A DNA stretch of 64,000 nt from Bathymodiolus brooksi (Eukaryota > Mollusca > Bivalvia > Mytilida > Modiolidae), in NCBI GenBank assembly GCA_963680875.1, contig OY804589.1, positions 28,250,962 through 28,314,961 of the forward strand. Reading direction: 5' to 3'. Positions 1 through 15,170 of this stretch are shown here, in pieces. The position numbers were made by a program, and so were the translations under genes. Position 1 is the first letter of the stretch, and the number at the start of each line of letters is the position of its first letter. The notes beneath the pieces were generated by a model. It was not told the DNA's origin. It was given only the letters and a program-made list of their open reading frames with translations, and ran no database searches.

Positions 1-3000
1 CCTATCTGATTGGGTGAACTTCTACTAACCCTCAATAACGACTGTCTTATCCGATTGGTTGAACTTCTACTAACCCCCAATAACAACTGTCCTATCTGAT
101 TGGGTGAACTTCTACTAACCCTCAATAACAACTGTCCTATCTGATTGGGTGAACTTCTACTAACCCTCAATAACGACTGTCCTATCCGATTGGTTGAACT
201 TCTACTAACCCCCAATAACAACTGTCCTATCTGAATGGTTGAACTTCTACTAACCCCCAATAACAACTGTCTTATCTGATTGGGTGAACTTCTACTAACC
301 CTAAATAACAACTGTCCTATCTGATTGGGTGAACTTCTACTAACCCTCAATAATGACTGTCCTATCCGATTGGTTGAACTTCTACTAACCCCCAATAACA
401 ACTGTCCTATCTGAATGGTTGAACTTCTACTAACCCCCAATAACCACTGTCTTATCTGATTGGGTGAACTTCTACTAACCCTCAATAACAACTGTCCTAT
501 CTGATTGGGTGAACTTCTACTAACCCTCAATAACAACTGTCCTATCTGATTGGGTGAACTTCTACTCCCGAAAAACAACTGTCCTATCTGATTGGGTGAA
601 CTTCTACTAACCCCCAATAACAACTGTCCTATCTGATTGGTTGAACTTCTACTAACCCCCAATAACAACTGTCCTATCTCAATGGTTGAACTTCTACTAA
701 CCCTCAATAACAACTGTCCTATCTGATTTGGTGAACTTCTACTAACCCTCAATAACAACTGTCCTATCTGATTGGGTGAACTTCTACTAACCCTCAATAA
801 CAACTGTCCTATCTGATTGGTTGAACTTCTACTAACCCCCAATAACAACTGTCCTATCTGATTGGGTGAACTTCTACTAACCCTCAATAACAACTGTCCT
901 ATCTGATTGGTTGAGCTTCTACTAACCCCCAATAACAACTGTCCTATCTGAATGATTGAACTTCTACTAACCCTCATATAACAACTGTCCTATCTGATTG
1001 GGTGAACTTCTACTAACTCTCAATAACAACTGTCCTATCTGATTGGTTGAACTTCTACTAACCCCCAATAACAACTGTCATATCTGATTGGTTGAACTTC
1101 TACTAACCCCCAATAACAACTGTCTTATCTGATTGGGTGGACTTCTACTAACCTCCTATAACAACTGTCCTATCTGATTGGGTGAACTTCTACTAACCCC
1201 CAATAACAACTGTCCTATCTGATTGGTTGAAATTCTACTAACCCCCAATAACAACTGTCCTATCTGATTGGGTGAACTTCTACTAACCCCCAATAACAAA
1301 TGTCCTATCTGATTGGGTGAACTTCTACTACCCCCCAATAACAACTGTCCTATCTGATTGGGTGAACTTCTACTATCCCTCAATAACAACTGTCCTATCT
1401 GATTGGGTGAACTTCTACTAACCCCCAATAACAACTGTCCTATCTGATTGGGTGAACTTCTACTAACCCTCAATAACAACTGTCCTATCTGATTGGGTGA
1501 ACTTCTACTAACCCTCAATAACGACTGTCCTATCCGATTGGTTGAACTTCTACTAACCCCCAATAACAACTGTCCTATCTGAATGGTTGAACTTCTACTA
1601 ACCCCCAATAACCACTGTCTTATCTGATTGGATGAACTTCTACTAACCCTCAATAACAACTGTCCTATCTGATTGGGTGAACTTCTACTAACCCTCAATA
1701 ACAACTGTCCTATCTGATTGGGTGAACTTCTACTAACCCCCAATAACAACTGTCCTATCTCAATGGTTGAACTTCTACTAACCCTCAATAACAACTGCCC
1801 TATCTGATTTGGTGAACTTCTACTAACCCTCAATAACAACTGTCCTATCTGATTGGGTGAACTTCTACTAACCCTCAATAACAACTGTCCTATCTGATTG
1901 GGTGAACTTCTACTAACCCTCAATAACAACTGTCCTATCTGATTGGGTGAACTTCTACTAACCCTCAATAACAACTGTCCTATCTGATTGGGTGAACTTC
2001 TACTAACCCCTAATAACAACTGTCCTATCTGATTGGTTGAACTTCTACTAACCCCCAATAACAACTGTCCTATCTGATTGGGTGAACTTCTACTAACCCC
2101 CAATAACAACTGTCCTATCTGATTGGTTGAACTTCTACTAACCCCCAATAACAACTGTCTTATCCGATTGGGTGAACTTCTACTAACCCTAAATAACAAC
2201 TGTCCTATCTGATTGGGTGAACTTCTACTAACCCTCAATAACGACTGTCTTATCCGATTGGTTGAACTTCTACTAACCCTCAATAACAACTGTCCTATCT
2301 GATTGGGTGAACTTCTACTAACCCTCAATAACAACTGTCCTATCTGATTGGGTGAACTTCTACTAACCCTCAATAACGACTGTCCTATCCGATTGGTTGA
2401 ACTTCTACTAACCCCCAATAACAACTGTCCTATCTGAATGGTTGAACTTCTACTAACCCCCAATAACCAATGTCTTATCTGATTGGGTGAACTTCTACTA
2501 ACCCTCAATAACAACTGTCCTATCTGATTGGGTGAACTTCTACTAACCCTCAATAATGACTGTCCTATCCGATTGGTTGAACTTCTACTAACCACCAATA
2601 ACAACTGTCCTATCTGAATGGTTGAACTTCTACTAACCCCCAATAACCACTGTCTTATCTGATTGGGTGAACTTCTACTAACCCTCAATAACAACTGTCC
2701 TATCTGATTGGGTGAACTTCTACTAACCCTCAATAACAACTGTCCTATCTGATTGGGTGAACTTCTACTCCCCAATAACAACTGTCCTATCTGATTGGGT
2801 GAACTTCTACTAGCCCCCAATAACAACTGTCCTATCTGATTGGTTGAACTTCTACTAACCCCCAATAACAACTGTCCTATCTGAATGGTTGAACTTCTAC
2901 TAACCCTCAAAAACAACTGTCCTATCTGATTTGGTGAACTTCTACTAACCCTCAATAACAACTGTCCTATCTGATTGAGTGAACTTCTACTAACCCTCAA

Positions 3001-6000
3001 TAACAACTGTCCTATCTGATTGGGTGAACTTCTACTAACCCTCAATAACAACTGTCCTATCTGATTGGGTGAACTTCTACTAACCCTCAATAACGACTGT
3101 CCTATCCGATTGGTTGAACTTCTACTAACCCCCAATAACAACTGTCCTATCTGAATGGTTGAACTTCTACTAACCCCCAATAACCACTGTCTTATCTGAT
3201 TGGGTGAACTTCTACTAACCCTCAATAACAACTGTCCTATCTGATTGGGTGAACTTCTACTAACCCTCAATAACGACTGTCCTATCCGATTGGTTGAACT
3301 TCTACTAACCCCCAATAACAACTGTCCTATCTGAATGGTTGAACTTCTACTAACCCCCAATAACCACTGTCTTATCTGATTGGGTGAACTTCTACTAACC
3401 CTCAATAACAACTGTCCTATCTGATTGGGTGAACTTCTACTAACCCTCAATAACAACTGTCCTATCTGATTGGGTGAACTTCTACTAACCCCCAATAACA
3501 ACTGTCCTATCTCAATGGTTGAACTTCTACTAACCCTCAATAACAACTGTCCTATCTGATTTGGTGAACTTCTACTAACCCTCAATAACAACTGTCCTAT
3601 CTGATTGGGTGAACTTCTACTAACCCTCAATAACAACTGTCCTATCTGATTGGGTGAACTTCTACTAACCCTCAATAACAACTGTCCTATCTGATTGGGT
3701 GAACTTCTACTAACCCTCAATAACAACTGTCCTATCTGATTGGGTGAACTTTTACTAACCCCCAATAACAACTGTCCTATCTGATTGGTTGAACTTCTAC
3801 TAACCCCCAATAACAACTGTCCTATCTGATTGGGTGAACTTCTACTAACCCCCAATAACAACTGTCCTATCTGATTGGTTGAACTTCTACTAACCCCCAA
3901 TAACAACTATCTTATCTGATTGGGTGAACTTCTACTAACCCTCAATAACAACTGTCCTATCTGATTGGGTGAACTTCTACTAACCCTCAATAACGACTGT
4001 CTTATCCGATTGGTTGAACTTCTACTAACCTCCAATAACAACTGTCCTATCTGATTGGGTGAACTTCTACTAACCCTCAATAACAACTGTCCTATCTGAT
4101 TGAGTGAACTTCTACTAACCCTCAATAACGACTGTCCTATCCGATTGGTTGAACTTCTACTAACCCCCAATAACAACTGTCCTATCTGAATGGTTGAACT
4201 TCTACTAACCCCCAATAACAACTGTCTTATCTGATTGGGTGAACTTCTACTAACCCTCAATAACAACTGTCCTATCTGATTGGGTGAACTTCTACTAACC
4301 CTCAATAATGACTGTCCTATCCGATTGGTTGAACTTCTACTAACCCCCAATAACAACTGTCCTATCTGAATGGTTGAACTTCTACTAACCCCCAATAACC
4401 ACTGTCTTATCTGATTGGGTGAACTTCTACTAACCCTCAATAACAACTGTCCTATCTGATTGGGTGAACTTCTACTAACCCTCAATAACAACTGTCCTAT
4501 CTGATTGGGTGAACTTCTACTACCGAAAAACAACTGTCCTATCTGATTGGGTGAACTTCTACTAACCCCCAATAACAACTGTCCTATCTGATTGGTTGAA
4601 CTTCTACTAACCCCCAATAACAACTGTCCTATCTCAATGGTTGAACTTCTACTAACCCTCAATAACAACTGTCCTATCTGATTTGGTGAACTTCTACTAA
4701 CCCTCAATAACAACTGTCCTATCTGATTGGGTGAACTTCTACTAACCCTCAATAACAACTGTCATATCTGATTGGTTGAACTTCTACTAACCCCCAATAA
4801 CAACTGTCCTATCTGATTGGGTGAACTTCTACTAACCCTCAATAACAACTGTCCTATCTGATTGGTTGAGCTTCTACTAACCCCCAATAACAACTGTCCT
4901 ATCTGAATGATTGAACTTCTACTAACCCTCATATAACAACTGTCCTATCTGATTGGGTGAACTTCTACTAACTCTCAATAACAACTGTCCTATCTGATTG
5001 GTTGAACTTCTACTAACCCCCAATAACAACTGTCATATCTGATTGGTTGAACTTCTACTAACCCCCAATAACAACTGTCTTATCTGATTGGGTGGACTTC
5101 TACTAACCTCCTATAACAACTGTCCTATCTGATTGGGTGAACTTCTACTAACCCCCAATAACAACTGTCCTATCTGATTGGTTGAAATTCTACTAACCCC
5201 CAATAACAACTGTCCTATCTGATTGGGTGAACTTCTACTAACCCCCAATAACAAATGTCCTATCTGATTGGGTGAACTTCTACTACCCCCCAATAACAAC
5301 TGTCCTATCTGATTGGGTGAACTTCTACTATCCCTCAATAACAACTGTCCTATCTGATTGGGTGAACTTCTACTAACCCCCAATAACAACTGTCCTATCT
5401 GATTGGGTGAACTTCTACTAACCCTCAATAACAACTGTCCTATCTGATTGGGTGAACTTCTACTAACCCTCAATAACAACTGTCCTATCTGATTGGGTGA
5501 ACTTCTACTAACCCTCAATAACAACTGTCCTATCTGATTGGGTGAACTTCTACTCCCCAATAACAACTGTCCTATCTGATTGGGTGAACTTCTACTAGCC
5601 CCCAATAACAACTGTCCTATCTGATTGGTTGAACTTCTACTAACCCCCAATAACAACTGTCCTATCTCAATGGTTGAACTTCTACTAACCCTCAAAAACA
5701 ACTGTCCTATCTGATTTGGTGAACTTCTACTAACCCTCAATAACAACTGTCCTATCTGATTGAGTGAACTTCTACTAACCCTCAATAACAACTGTCCTAT
5801 CTGATTGGGTGAACTTCTACTAACCCTCAATAACAACTGTCCTATCTGATTGGGTGAACTTCTACTAACCCTCAATAACGACTGTCCTATCCGATTGGTT
5901 GAACTTCTACTAACCCCCAATAACAACTGTCCTATCTGAATGGTTGAACTTCTACTAACCCCCAATAACCACTGTCTTATCTGATTGGGTGAACTTCTAC

Positions 6001-9000
6001 TAACCCTCAATAACAACTGTCCTATCTGATTGGGTGAACTTCTACTAACCCTCAATAACGACTGTCCTATCCGATTGGTTGAACTTCTACTAACCCCCAA
6101 TAACAACTGTCCTATCTGAATGGTTGAACTTCTACTAACCCCCAATAACCACTGTCTTATCTGATTGGGTGAACTTCTACTAACCCTCAATAACAACTGT
6201 CCTATCTGATTGGGTGAACTTCTACTAACCCTCAATAACAACTGTCCTATCTGATTGGGTGAACTTCTACTAACCCCCAATAACAACTGTCCTATCTCAA
6301 TGGTTGAACTTCTACTAACCCTCAATAACAACTGTCCTATCTGATTTGGTGAAATTCTACTAACCCTCAATAACAACTGTCCTATCTGATTGGGTGAACT
6401 TCTACTAACCCTCAATAACAACTGTCCTATCTGATTGGGTGAACTTCTACTAACCCTCAATAACAACTGTCCTATCTGATTGGGTGAACTTCTACTAACC
6501 CTCAATAACAACTGTCCTATCTGATTGGGTGAACTTTTACTAACCCCCAATAACAACTGTCCTATCTGATTGGTTGAACTTCTACTAACCCCCAATAACA
6601 ACTGTCCTATCTGATTGGGTGAACTTCTACTAACCCCCAATAACAACTGTCCTATCTGATTGGTTGAACTTCTACTAACCCCCAATAACAACTGTCTTAT
6701 CTGATTGGGTGAACTTCTACTAACCCTCAATAACAACTGTCCTATCTGATTGGGTGAACTTCTACTAACCCTCAATAACGACTGTCTTATCCGATTGGTT
6801 GAACTTCTACTAACCCCCAATAACAACTGTCCTATCTGATTGGGTGAACTTCTACTAACCCTCAATAACAACTGTCCTATCTGATTGGGTGAACTTCTAC
6901 TAACCCTCAATAACGACTGTCCTATCCGATTGGTTGAACTTCTACTAACCCCCAATAACAACTGTCCTATCTGAATGGTTGAACTTCTACTAACCCCCAA
7001 TAACAACTGTCTTATCTGATTGGGTGAACTTCTACTAACCCTAAATAACAACTGTCCTATCTGATTGGGTGAACTTCTACTAACCCTCAATAATGACTGT
7101 CCTATCCGATTGGTTGAACTTCTACTAACCCCCAATAACAACTGTCCTATCTGAATGGTTGAACTTCTACTAACCCCCAATAACCACTGTCTTATCTGAT
7201 TGGGTGAACTTCTACTAACCCTCAATAACAACTGTCCTATCTGATTGGGTGAACTTCTACTAACCCTCAATAACAACTGTCCTATCTGATTGGGTGAACT
7301 TCTACTCCCGAAAAACAACTGTCCTATCTGATTGGGTGAACTTCTACTAACCCCCAATAACAACTGTCCTATCTGATTGGTTGAACTTCTACTAACCCCC
7401 AATAACAACTGTCCTATCTCAATGGTTGAACTTCTACTAACCCTCAATAACAACTGTCCTATCTGATTTGGTGAACTTCTACTAACCCTCAATAACAACT
7501 GTCCTATCTGATTGGGTGAACTTCTACTAACCCTCAATAACAACTGTCCTATCTGATTGGTTGAACTTCTACTAACCCCCAATAACAACTGTCCTATCTG
7601 ATTGGGTGAACTTCTACTAACCCTCAATAACAACTGTCCTATCTGATTGGTTGAGCTTCTACTAACCCCCAATAACAACTGTCCTATCTGAATGATTGAA
7701 CTTCTACTAACCCTCATATAACAACTGTCCTATCTGATTGGGTGAACTTCTACTAACTCTCAATAACAACTGTCCTATCTGATTGGTTGAACTTCTACTA
7801 ACCCCCAATAACAACTGTCATATCTGATTGGTTGAACTTCTACTAACCCCCAATAACAACTGTCTTATCTGATTGGGTGGACTTCTACTAACCTCCTATA
7901 ACAACTGTCCTATCTGATTGGGTGAACTTCTACTAACCCCCAATAACAACTGTCCTATCTGATTGGTTGAAATTCTACTAACCCCCAATAACAACTGTCC
8001 TATCTGATTGGGTGAACTTCTACTAACCCCCAATAACAAATGTCCTATCTGATTGGGTGAACTTCTACTACCCCCCAATAACAACTGTCCTATCTGATTG
8101 GGTGAACTTCTACTATCCCTCAATAACAACTGTCCTATCTGATTGGGTGAACTTCTACTAACCCCCAATAACAACTGTCCTATCTGATTGGGTGAACTTC
8201 TACTAACCCTCAATAACAACTGTCCTATCTGATTGGGTGAACTTCTACTAACCCTCAATAACAACTGTCCTATCTGATTGGGTGAACTTCTACTAACCCT
8301 CAATAACAACTGTCCTATCTGATTGGGTGAACTTCTACTAACCCCCAATAACAACTGTCCTATCTGATTGGGTGAAATTCTACTAACCCCCAATAACAAC
8401 TGTCCTATCTGATTGGGTGAACTTCTACTAACCCTCAATAACAACTGTCCTATCTGATTTGGTGAACTTCTACTAACCCTCAATAACAACTGTCCTATCT
8501 AATTAGGTGAACTTCTACTAACCCTCAATAACAACTGTCCTATCTGATTGGTTGAACTTCTACTAACCCCCAATAACAACTGTCCTATCTGAATGATTGA
8601 ACTTCTACTAACCCTCAATAACAACTGTCCTATCTGATTGGGTGAACTTCTACTAACCTCCAATAACAACTGTCCTATCTGATTGGGTGAACTTCTACTA
8701 ACCCCCAATAACAACTGTCCTATCTGATTGGGTGAACTTCTACTAAACCCCAATAACAACTATCCTATCTGAATGATTGAACTTCTACTAACCCTCAATA
8801 ACAACTGTCCTATCTGATTGGGTGGACTTCTACTAACCTCCAATAACAACTGTCCTATTTGATTGGTTGAACTTCTACTAACCCCCAATAACAACTGTTC
8901 TATCTGATTGGGTGAACTTCTACTAACCCCCAATAACAACTATCCTATCTGAATGATTGAACTTCTACTAACCCTCAATAACAACTGTCCTATCTGATTG

Positions 9001-12000
9001 GGTGAACTTCTACTAACCCCCAATAACAACTGTCCTATCTGATTGGGTGAACTTCTACTAACTCTCAATAACAACTGTCCTATCTGATTGGTTGAACTTC
9101 TACTAACCCTCAATAACAATTGTCATATCTGATTGGTTGAACTTCTACTAACCCCCAATAACAACTGTCTTATCTGATTGGGTGGACTTCTACTAACCTC
9201 CAATAACAACTGTCCTATCTGATTGGGTGAACTTCTACTAACCCCCAATAACAACTGTCCTATCTGATTGGTTGAAATTCTACTAACCCCCAATAACAAC
9301 TGTCCTATCTGATTGGGTGAACTTCTACTAACCCCCAATAACAAATGTCCTATCTGATTGGGTGAACTTCTACTACCCCCCAATAACAACTGTCCTATCT
9401 GATTGGGTGAACTTCTACTATCCCTCAATAACAACTGTCCTATCTGATTGGGTGAACTTCTACTAACCCCCAATAACAACTGTCCTATCTGATTGGGTGA
9501 ACTTCTACTAACCCCCAATAACAACTGTCCTATCTGATTGGGTGAACTTCTACTAACCCTCAATAACAACTGTCCTATCTGATTGGTTGAACTTCTACTA
9601 ACCCCCAATAAAAACTGTCCTATCTGATTGGTTGAACTTCTACTAACCCCCAATAACAACTGTCCTATCTGATTGGGTGAACTTCTACTAACCCCCAATA
9701 ACAACTGTCTTATCTGAATGGGTGAACTTCTACTAACCCTCAATAACAACTGTCCTATCTGATTGGGTGAACTTCTACTAACCCCCAATAACAACTGTCC
9801 TATCTGATTGGGTGAACGTCTACTAACCCCCAATAACAACTGTCCTATCTGATTGGGTGAACGTCTACTAACCCCCAATAACAACTGTCCTATCTGATTG
9901 GGTGAACTTCTACTAACCCTCAATAACAACTGTCCTATCTGATTGGGTGTGCTTCTACTAACCCTCAATAACAACTGTCCTATCGGATTGGGTGAACTTC
10001 TACTAACCCTCAATAACAACTGTCCTATCTGATTGGGTGAACTTCTACTAACCCTCAATAACAACTGTCCTATCTGATTGGGTGAACTTCTACTAACCCT
10101 CAATAACAACTGTCCTATCTGATTGGTTGAACTTCTACTAACCCTCAATAACAACTGTCCTATCTGATTGGGTGAACTTCTACTAACCTTCAATAACAAC
10201 TGTCCTATCTGATTGGGTGAACTTCTACTAACCCCCAATAACAACTGTCCTATCTGATTGGGTGAACTTCTACTAACCCTCAATAACAACTGTCCTATCT
10301 GATTGGGTGAACTTCTACTAACCCCCAATAACAACTGTCCTATCTGAATGGTTGAACTTCTACTAACCCCCAATAACCACTGTCTTATCTGATTGGGTGA
10401 ACTTCTACTAACCCTCAATAACAACTGCCCTATCTGATTGGGTGAACTTCCACTAACCCCCAATAACAACTGTCCTATCTGAATGGTTGAACTTCTACTA
10501 ACCCCCAATAACAACTGTCCTATCTGATTGGGTGAACTTCTACTAACCCTCAATAACAACTGTCCTATCTGATTGGGTGAACTTCTACTAATCCTCAATA
10601 ACGACTGTCCTATCTGATTGGTTGAACTTCTACTAACCCCCAATAACAACTGTCCTATCTGAATGGTTGAACTTCTACTAACCCCCAATAACCACTGTCT
10701 TATCTGATTGGGTGAACTTCTACTAACTCTCAATAACAACTGTCCTATCTGATTGGGTGAACTTCTACTAACCCTCAATAACGACTGTCCTATCCGATTG
10801 GTTGAACTTCTACTAACCCCCAATAACAACTGTCCTATCTGAATGGTTGAACTTCTACTAACCCCCAATAACCACTGTCTTATCTGATTTGGTGAACTTC
10901 TACTAACCCTCAATAACAACTGTCCTATAAGATTGGGTGAACTTCTACTAACCCTCAATAACAACTGTCCTATCTGATTGGGTGAACTTCTACTCCCCAA
11001 TAACAACTGTCCTATCTGATTGGGTGAACTTCTACTAACCCCCAATAACAACTGTCCTATCTGATTGGTTGAACTTCTACTAACCCCCAATAACAACTGT
11101 CCTATCTCAATGGTTGAACTTCTACTAACCCTCAATAACAACTGTCATATCTGATTTGGTGAACTTCTACTAACCCTCAATAACAACTGTCCTATCTGAT
11201 TGGGTGAACTTCTACTAACCCTCAATAACAACTGTCCTATCTGATTGGGTGAACTTCTACTAACCCTCAATAACAACTGTCCTATCTGATTGGGTGAACT
11301 TCTACTAACCCTCAATAACGACTGTCTTATCTGATTGGGTGAACTTCTACTAACCCTCAATAACAACTGTCCTATCTGATTGGGTGAACTTCTACTATCC
11401 CTCAATAACAACTGTCCTATCTGATTGGTTGAACTTCTACTAACCCCCAATAACAACTGTCCTATCTGAATGGTTGAACTTCTACTAACCCCCAATAACC
11501 ACTGTCTTATCTGATTGGTTGAACTTCTACTAACCCCCAATAACAACTGTCCTATCCGATTGGGTGAACTTCTACTAACCCTCAATAACAACTGTCCTAT
11601 CTGATTGGGTGAACTTCTACTCCCCAATAACAACTGTCCTATCTGATTGGGTGTACTTCTACTAACCCCCAATAACAACTGTCCTATCTGATTGGTTGAA
11701 CTTCTACTAACCCCCAATAACAACTGTCCTATCTGAATGGTTGAACTTCTACTAACCCTCAATAACAACTGTCCTATCTGATTGGGTGAACTTCTACTAA
11801 CCCTCAATAACAACTGTCCTATCTGATCGGGTGAACTTCTACTAACCCTCAATAACAACTGTCCTATCTGATTGGGTGAACTTCTACTAACCCTCAATAA
11901 CAACTGTCCTATCTGATTGGGTGAACTTCTACTAACCCTCAATAACAACTGTCCTATCTGATTGGAACTTCTTTTAACCCCCAATAACAACTGTCCTATC

Positions 12001-14315
12001 TGATTGGTTGAACTTCTACTAACCCCCAATAACAACTGTCCTATCTGATTGGGTGAACTTCTACTAACCCCCAATAACAACTGTCCTATCTGATTGGTTG
12101 AACTTCTACTAACCCCCAATAACAACTGTCTTATCTGATTGGGTGAACTTCTACTAACCCTCAATAACAACTGTCCTATCTGATTGGTTGAACTTCTACT
12201 AACCCCCAATAACAACTGTCCTATCTGGTTGGGTGAATTTCTACTAAACCTCAATAACAAATGTCCTATCTGATTGGTTGAACTTCTACTAACCCCCAAT
12301 AACAACTGTCCTATCTGATTGGGTGAACTTCTACTAACCCTCAATAACAACTGTCCTATCTGATTGGGTGTGCTTCTACTAACCCTCAATAACAACTGTC
12401 CTATCTGATTGGGTGAACTTCTACTAACCCTCAATAACAACTGTCCTATCTGATTGGGTGAACTTCTACTAACCCTCAATATCAACTGTCCTATCTGATT
12501 GGTTGAATTTCTACTAACCCTCAATAACAACTGTCCTATCTGATTGGGTGAACTTCTACTAACCTTCAATAACAACTGTCCTATCTGATTGGGTGAACTT
12601 CTACTAACCCCCAATAACAACTGTCCTATCTGATTGGGTGAACTTCTACTAACCTCAATAACAACTGTCCTATCTGATTGGGTGAACTTCTACTAACCTT
12701 CAATAACAACTGTCCTATCTGATTGGGTGAACTTCTGCTAACCCCCAATAACAACTGTCCTATCTGATTGGGTGAACTTCTACTAACCTTCAATAACAAC
12801 TGTCCTATCTGATTGATTGAACTTCTACTAACCCCCAATAACAACTGTCCTATCTGAATGGTTGAACTTCTACTAACCCCCAATAACCACTGTCTTATCT
12901 GATTGGGTGAACTTCTACTAACCCCCAATAACAACTGTCCTATCTGATTGGGTGAACTTCTACTAACCCTCAATAACAACTGTCCTATCTGATTGGGTGA
13001 ACTTCTACTCCCCAATAACAACTGTCCTATCTGATTGGGTGTACTTCTACTAACCCCCAATAACAACTGTCCTATCTGATTGGTTGAACTTCTACTAACC
13101 CCCAATAACAACTGTCCTATCTGAATGGTTGAACTTCTACTAACCCTCAATAACAACTGTCCTATCTGATTGGGTGAACTTCTACTAACCCTCAATAACA
13201 ACTGTCCTATCTGATCTGGTGAACTTCTACTAACCCTCAATAACAACTGTCCTATCTGATTGGGTGAACTTCTACTAACCCTCAATAACAACTGTCCTAT
13301 CTGATTGGGTGAACTTCTACTAACCCTCAATAACAGCTGTCCTATCTGATTGGAACTTCTACTAACCCCCAATAACAACTGTCCTATCTGATTGGTTGAA
13401 CTTCTACTAACCCCCAATAACAACTGTCCTATCTGATTGGGTGAACTTCTACTAACCCCCAATAACAACTGTCCTATCTGATTGGTTGAACTTCTACTAA
13501 CCCCCAATAACAACTGTCTTATCTGATTGGGTGAACTTCTACTAACCCTCAATAACAACTGTCCTATCTGATTGGTTGAACTTCTACTAACCCCCAATAA
13601 CAACTGTCCTATCTGATTGGGTGAATTTCTACTAAACCTCAATAACAACTGTCCTATCTGATTGGTTGAACTTCTACTAACCCCCAATAACAACTGTCCT
13701 ATCTGATTGGGTGAACTTCTACTAACCCTCAATAACAACTGTCCTATCTGATTGGGTGTGCTTCTACTAACCCTCAATAACAACTGTCCTATCTGATTGG
13801 GTGAACTTCTACTAACCCTCAATAACAACTGTCCTATCTGATTGGGTGAACTTCTACTAACCCTCAATAACAACTGTCCTATCTGATTGGTTGAACTTCT
13901 ACTAACCCTCAATAACAACTGTCCTATCTGATTGGGTGAACTTCTACTAACCTTCAATAACAACTGTCCTATCTGATTGGGTGAACTTCTACTAACCCTC
14001 AATAACAACTGTCCTATCTGATTGGGTGAACTTCTACTAACCTCAATAACAACTGTCCTATCTGATTGGGTGAACTTCTACTAATCCCCAATAACAACTG
14101 TCCTATCTGATTGGGTGAACTTCAACTAATCCCCAATAACAACTGTCCTATCTGATTGGGTGAACTTCTACTAACCCCCAATAACAACTGTCCTATCTGA
14201 TTGGGTGAACTTCTACGAACCTCAATAACAACTGTCCTATCTGATTGGGTGAACTTCTACTAACCCCCAATAACAACTGTCCTATCTGATTGGGTGAACT
14301 TCTACTAACCCCCAA
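1..14315. repeat. 45-bp satellite array 1 (runs off the left edge)
   Basis: Head-to-tail copies of a 45-bp unit containing ACTGTCCTATC and GATTGGGTGAAC followed by TTCTACTAACC and CAATAAC. About 318 units are present and the array already fills base 1, so the true left end lies outside the window. Common variants are GATTGGTTG, GAATGGTTG, CCGATTGG, AACGACTG and AACCACTG. They recur in the same order, so the array has higher-order structure. Rare 3-bp deletions (CTACTCCCC, near 2769, 5550 and 10994) and +1 insertions (CATATAAC, near 975, 4930 and 7715) are shared between distant sites. This shows large internal duplications. The minus strand has one open frame with a 15-residue repeat, treated here as non-coding. 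Confidence 0.97.
970..7900. repeat. Large internal duplications within satellite array 1
   Basis: A rare marker cluster recurs three times: CATATAAC at about 975, 4930 and 7715, each followed about 160 bp later by GGGTGGACTTC and CCTCCTATAAC. The spacings are about 3,955 and 2,785 bp, roughly 88 and 62 units, so multi-kilobase blocks were copied whole. The order of minor variants before and after the markers also matches. Exact block ends cannot be fixed by eye. Confidence 0.8.
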
Positions 14316-14395
14316 TTTATTTTATATATTGACATCATATCATTCTGATTCAATATAAAGTTTTGTTCTTATTACGACAGCTCTCTTCCACACAG

Positions 14396-14620
14396 GATTA
14401 GGGTTATGGTGTTTAACGCCACTTCAACAATATTTGATTATTTCAGTTATATCGTGGTGGTCAATTTTATTAATTGGTGGAGGAAACCAGAGTACCCGGA
14501 AAAAACCACTGCCCTGCCGTAAGTCACAGACAAAGTTAATCACATAATGTTGCACAGGGTACACCTCGCCATAAGCGGGAATCAAACTCACAACTTTAAT
14601 GGTGATAGGCATTGCATGCA
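14396..14620 (-). mobile_element. SINE-A copy, reverse, 5'-truncated (spacer 1)
   Basis: Read on the minus strand, it carries a pol III box B-like stretch (GTGAGTTTGATTCCCGC), then the family body TGGTGGAGGAAACC (as seen on plus) and the 3' end GGCGTTAAACACC with a short CCCTAA tail. The tRNA-like box A half is missing, so it is a 5'-truncated, dead copy. It is a shared part of the spacer, so it moved by duplication rather than by separate insertions. Confidence 0.85.
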
Positions 14621-14635
14621 TATACATTTTGTAGA

Positions 14636-14760
14636 TACAGTGCTCCCTCGGTCTATCGCCCCCCGTTTTATCGCCAACCTCGCCTATCGCCAAAATTCTC
14701 GTCTGTCCCGATTTCCCTCATTAAAAATACCTCGTTATACTGTCAAACTCAGCTACCGCC
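14636..14760. mobile_element. Possible pogo/Tigger-type element end
   Basis: The stretch begins TACAGTGCTCCCTCG and repeats the phrases CCTCG and TATCGCC several times, ending near AATACCTCGTTATACTG. Sub-terminal CCTCG/TATCGC phrases after a TA-CAGT start resemble pogo-like Tc1/mariner termini. No matching inverted end is visible, so this would be a fragment. Tentative. Confidence 0.35.
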
Positions 14761-14954
14761 ACAGGTTTTCAGACACAAAAGTCGTAAAACCAATTTAAAT
14801 TCCCCCGTTAGTACCGCCCACAACTACCTTTTAACAGCTGTGTATTGATCGGTAATTATGAAATGTCAAAACTGGTCATCGGACAGTCATTGATCTCATA
14901 GTTGAGGGTCGGAACAGGTGATCAGTTGTTTTGATTAGAATAATTACCTATATT

Positions 14955-15170
14955 CAGGGTAGGATCCAGGATTTCAAGTTAGGGGGGGGCGTACTTAAAA
15001 AAATTGCGCCGAGCGGAGGACGACGCGAAAATTTTTGGGGTATTTCGTGTGAAAAATCACGATTTTACGCCAAAAAATCATATTTTCCAATTTTAGTGGG
15101 GGGTGGGGGGGGGGGGGGGAGGGGGGAGGGCGCACCCGGTGCACCCCCTTGACCCCTTGATCCGCCCCTG
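14955..15170. mobile_element. hAT-type MITE (Tip100/Zaphod-like ends), spacer copy 1
   Basis: A 216-bp element with inverted ends CAGGGTAGGATCCAGG and CTTGATCCGCCCCTG. CAGNGGCGGAT-type termini are characteristic of Tip100/Zaphod hAT transposons, so this is a non-autonomous derivative. It has no coding capacity and holds an uninterrupted G-rich run at 15098-15130. A clear 8-bp target duplication is not visible. Confidence 0.75.

Noticed and set aside
14424..14798. Small open frames repeated in all three spacers (83-89 codons, both strands)
   Set aside because: They lie across a reverse SINE and a possible pogo-type end. They recur only because the spacer is duplicated, and no protein family is recognisable.
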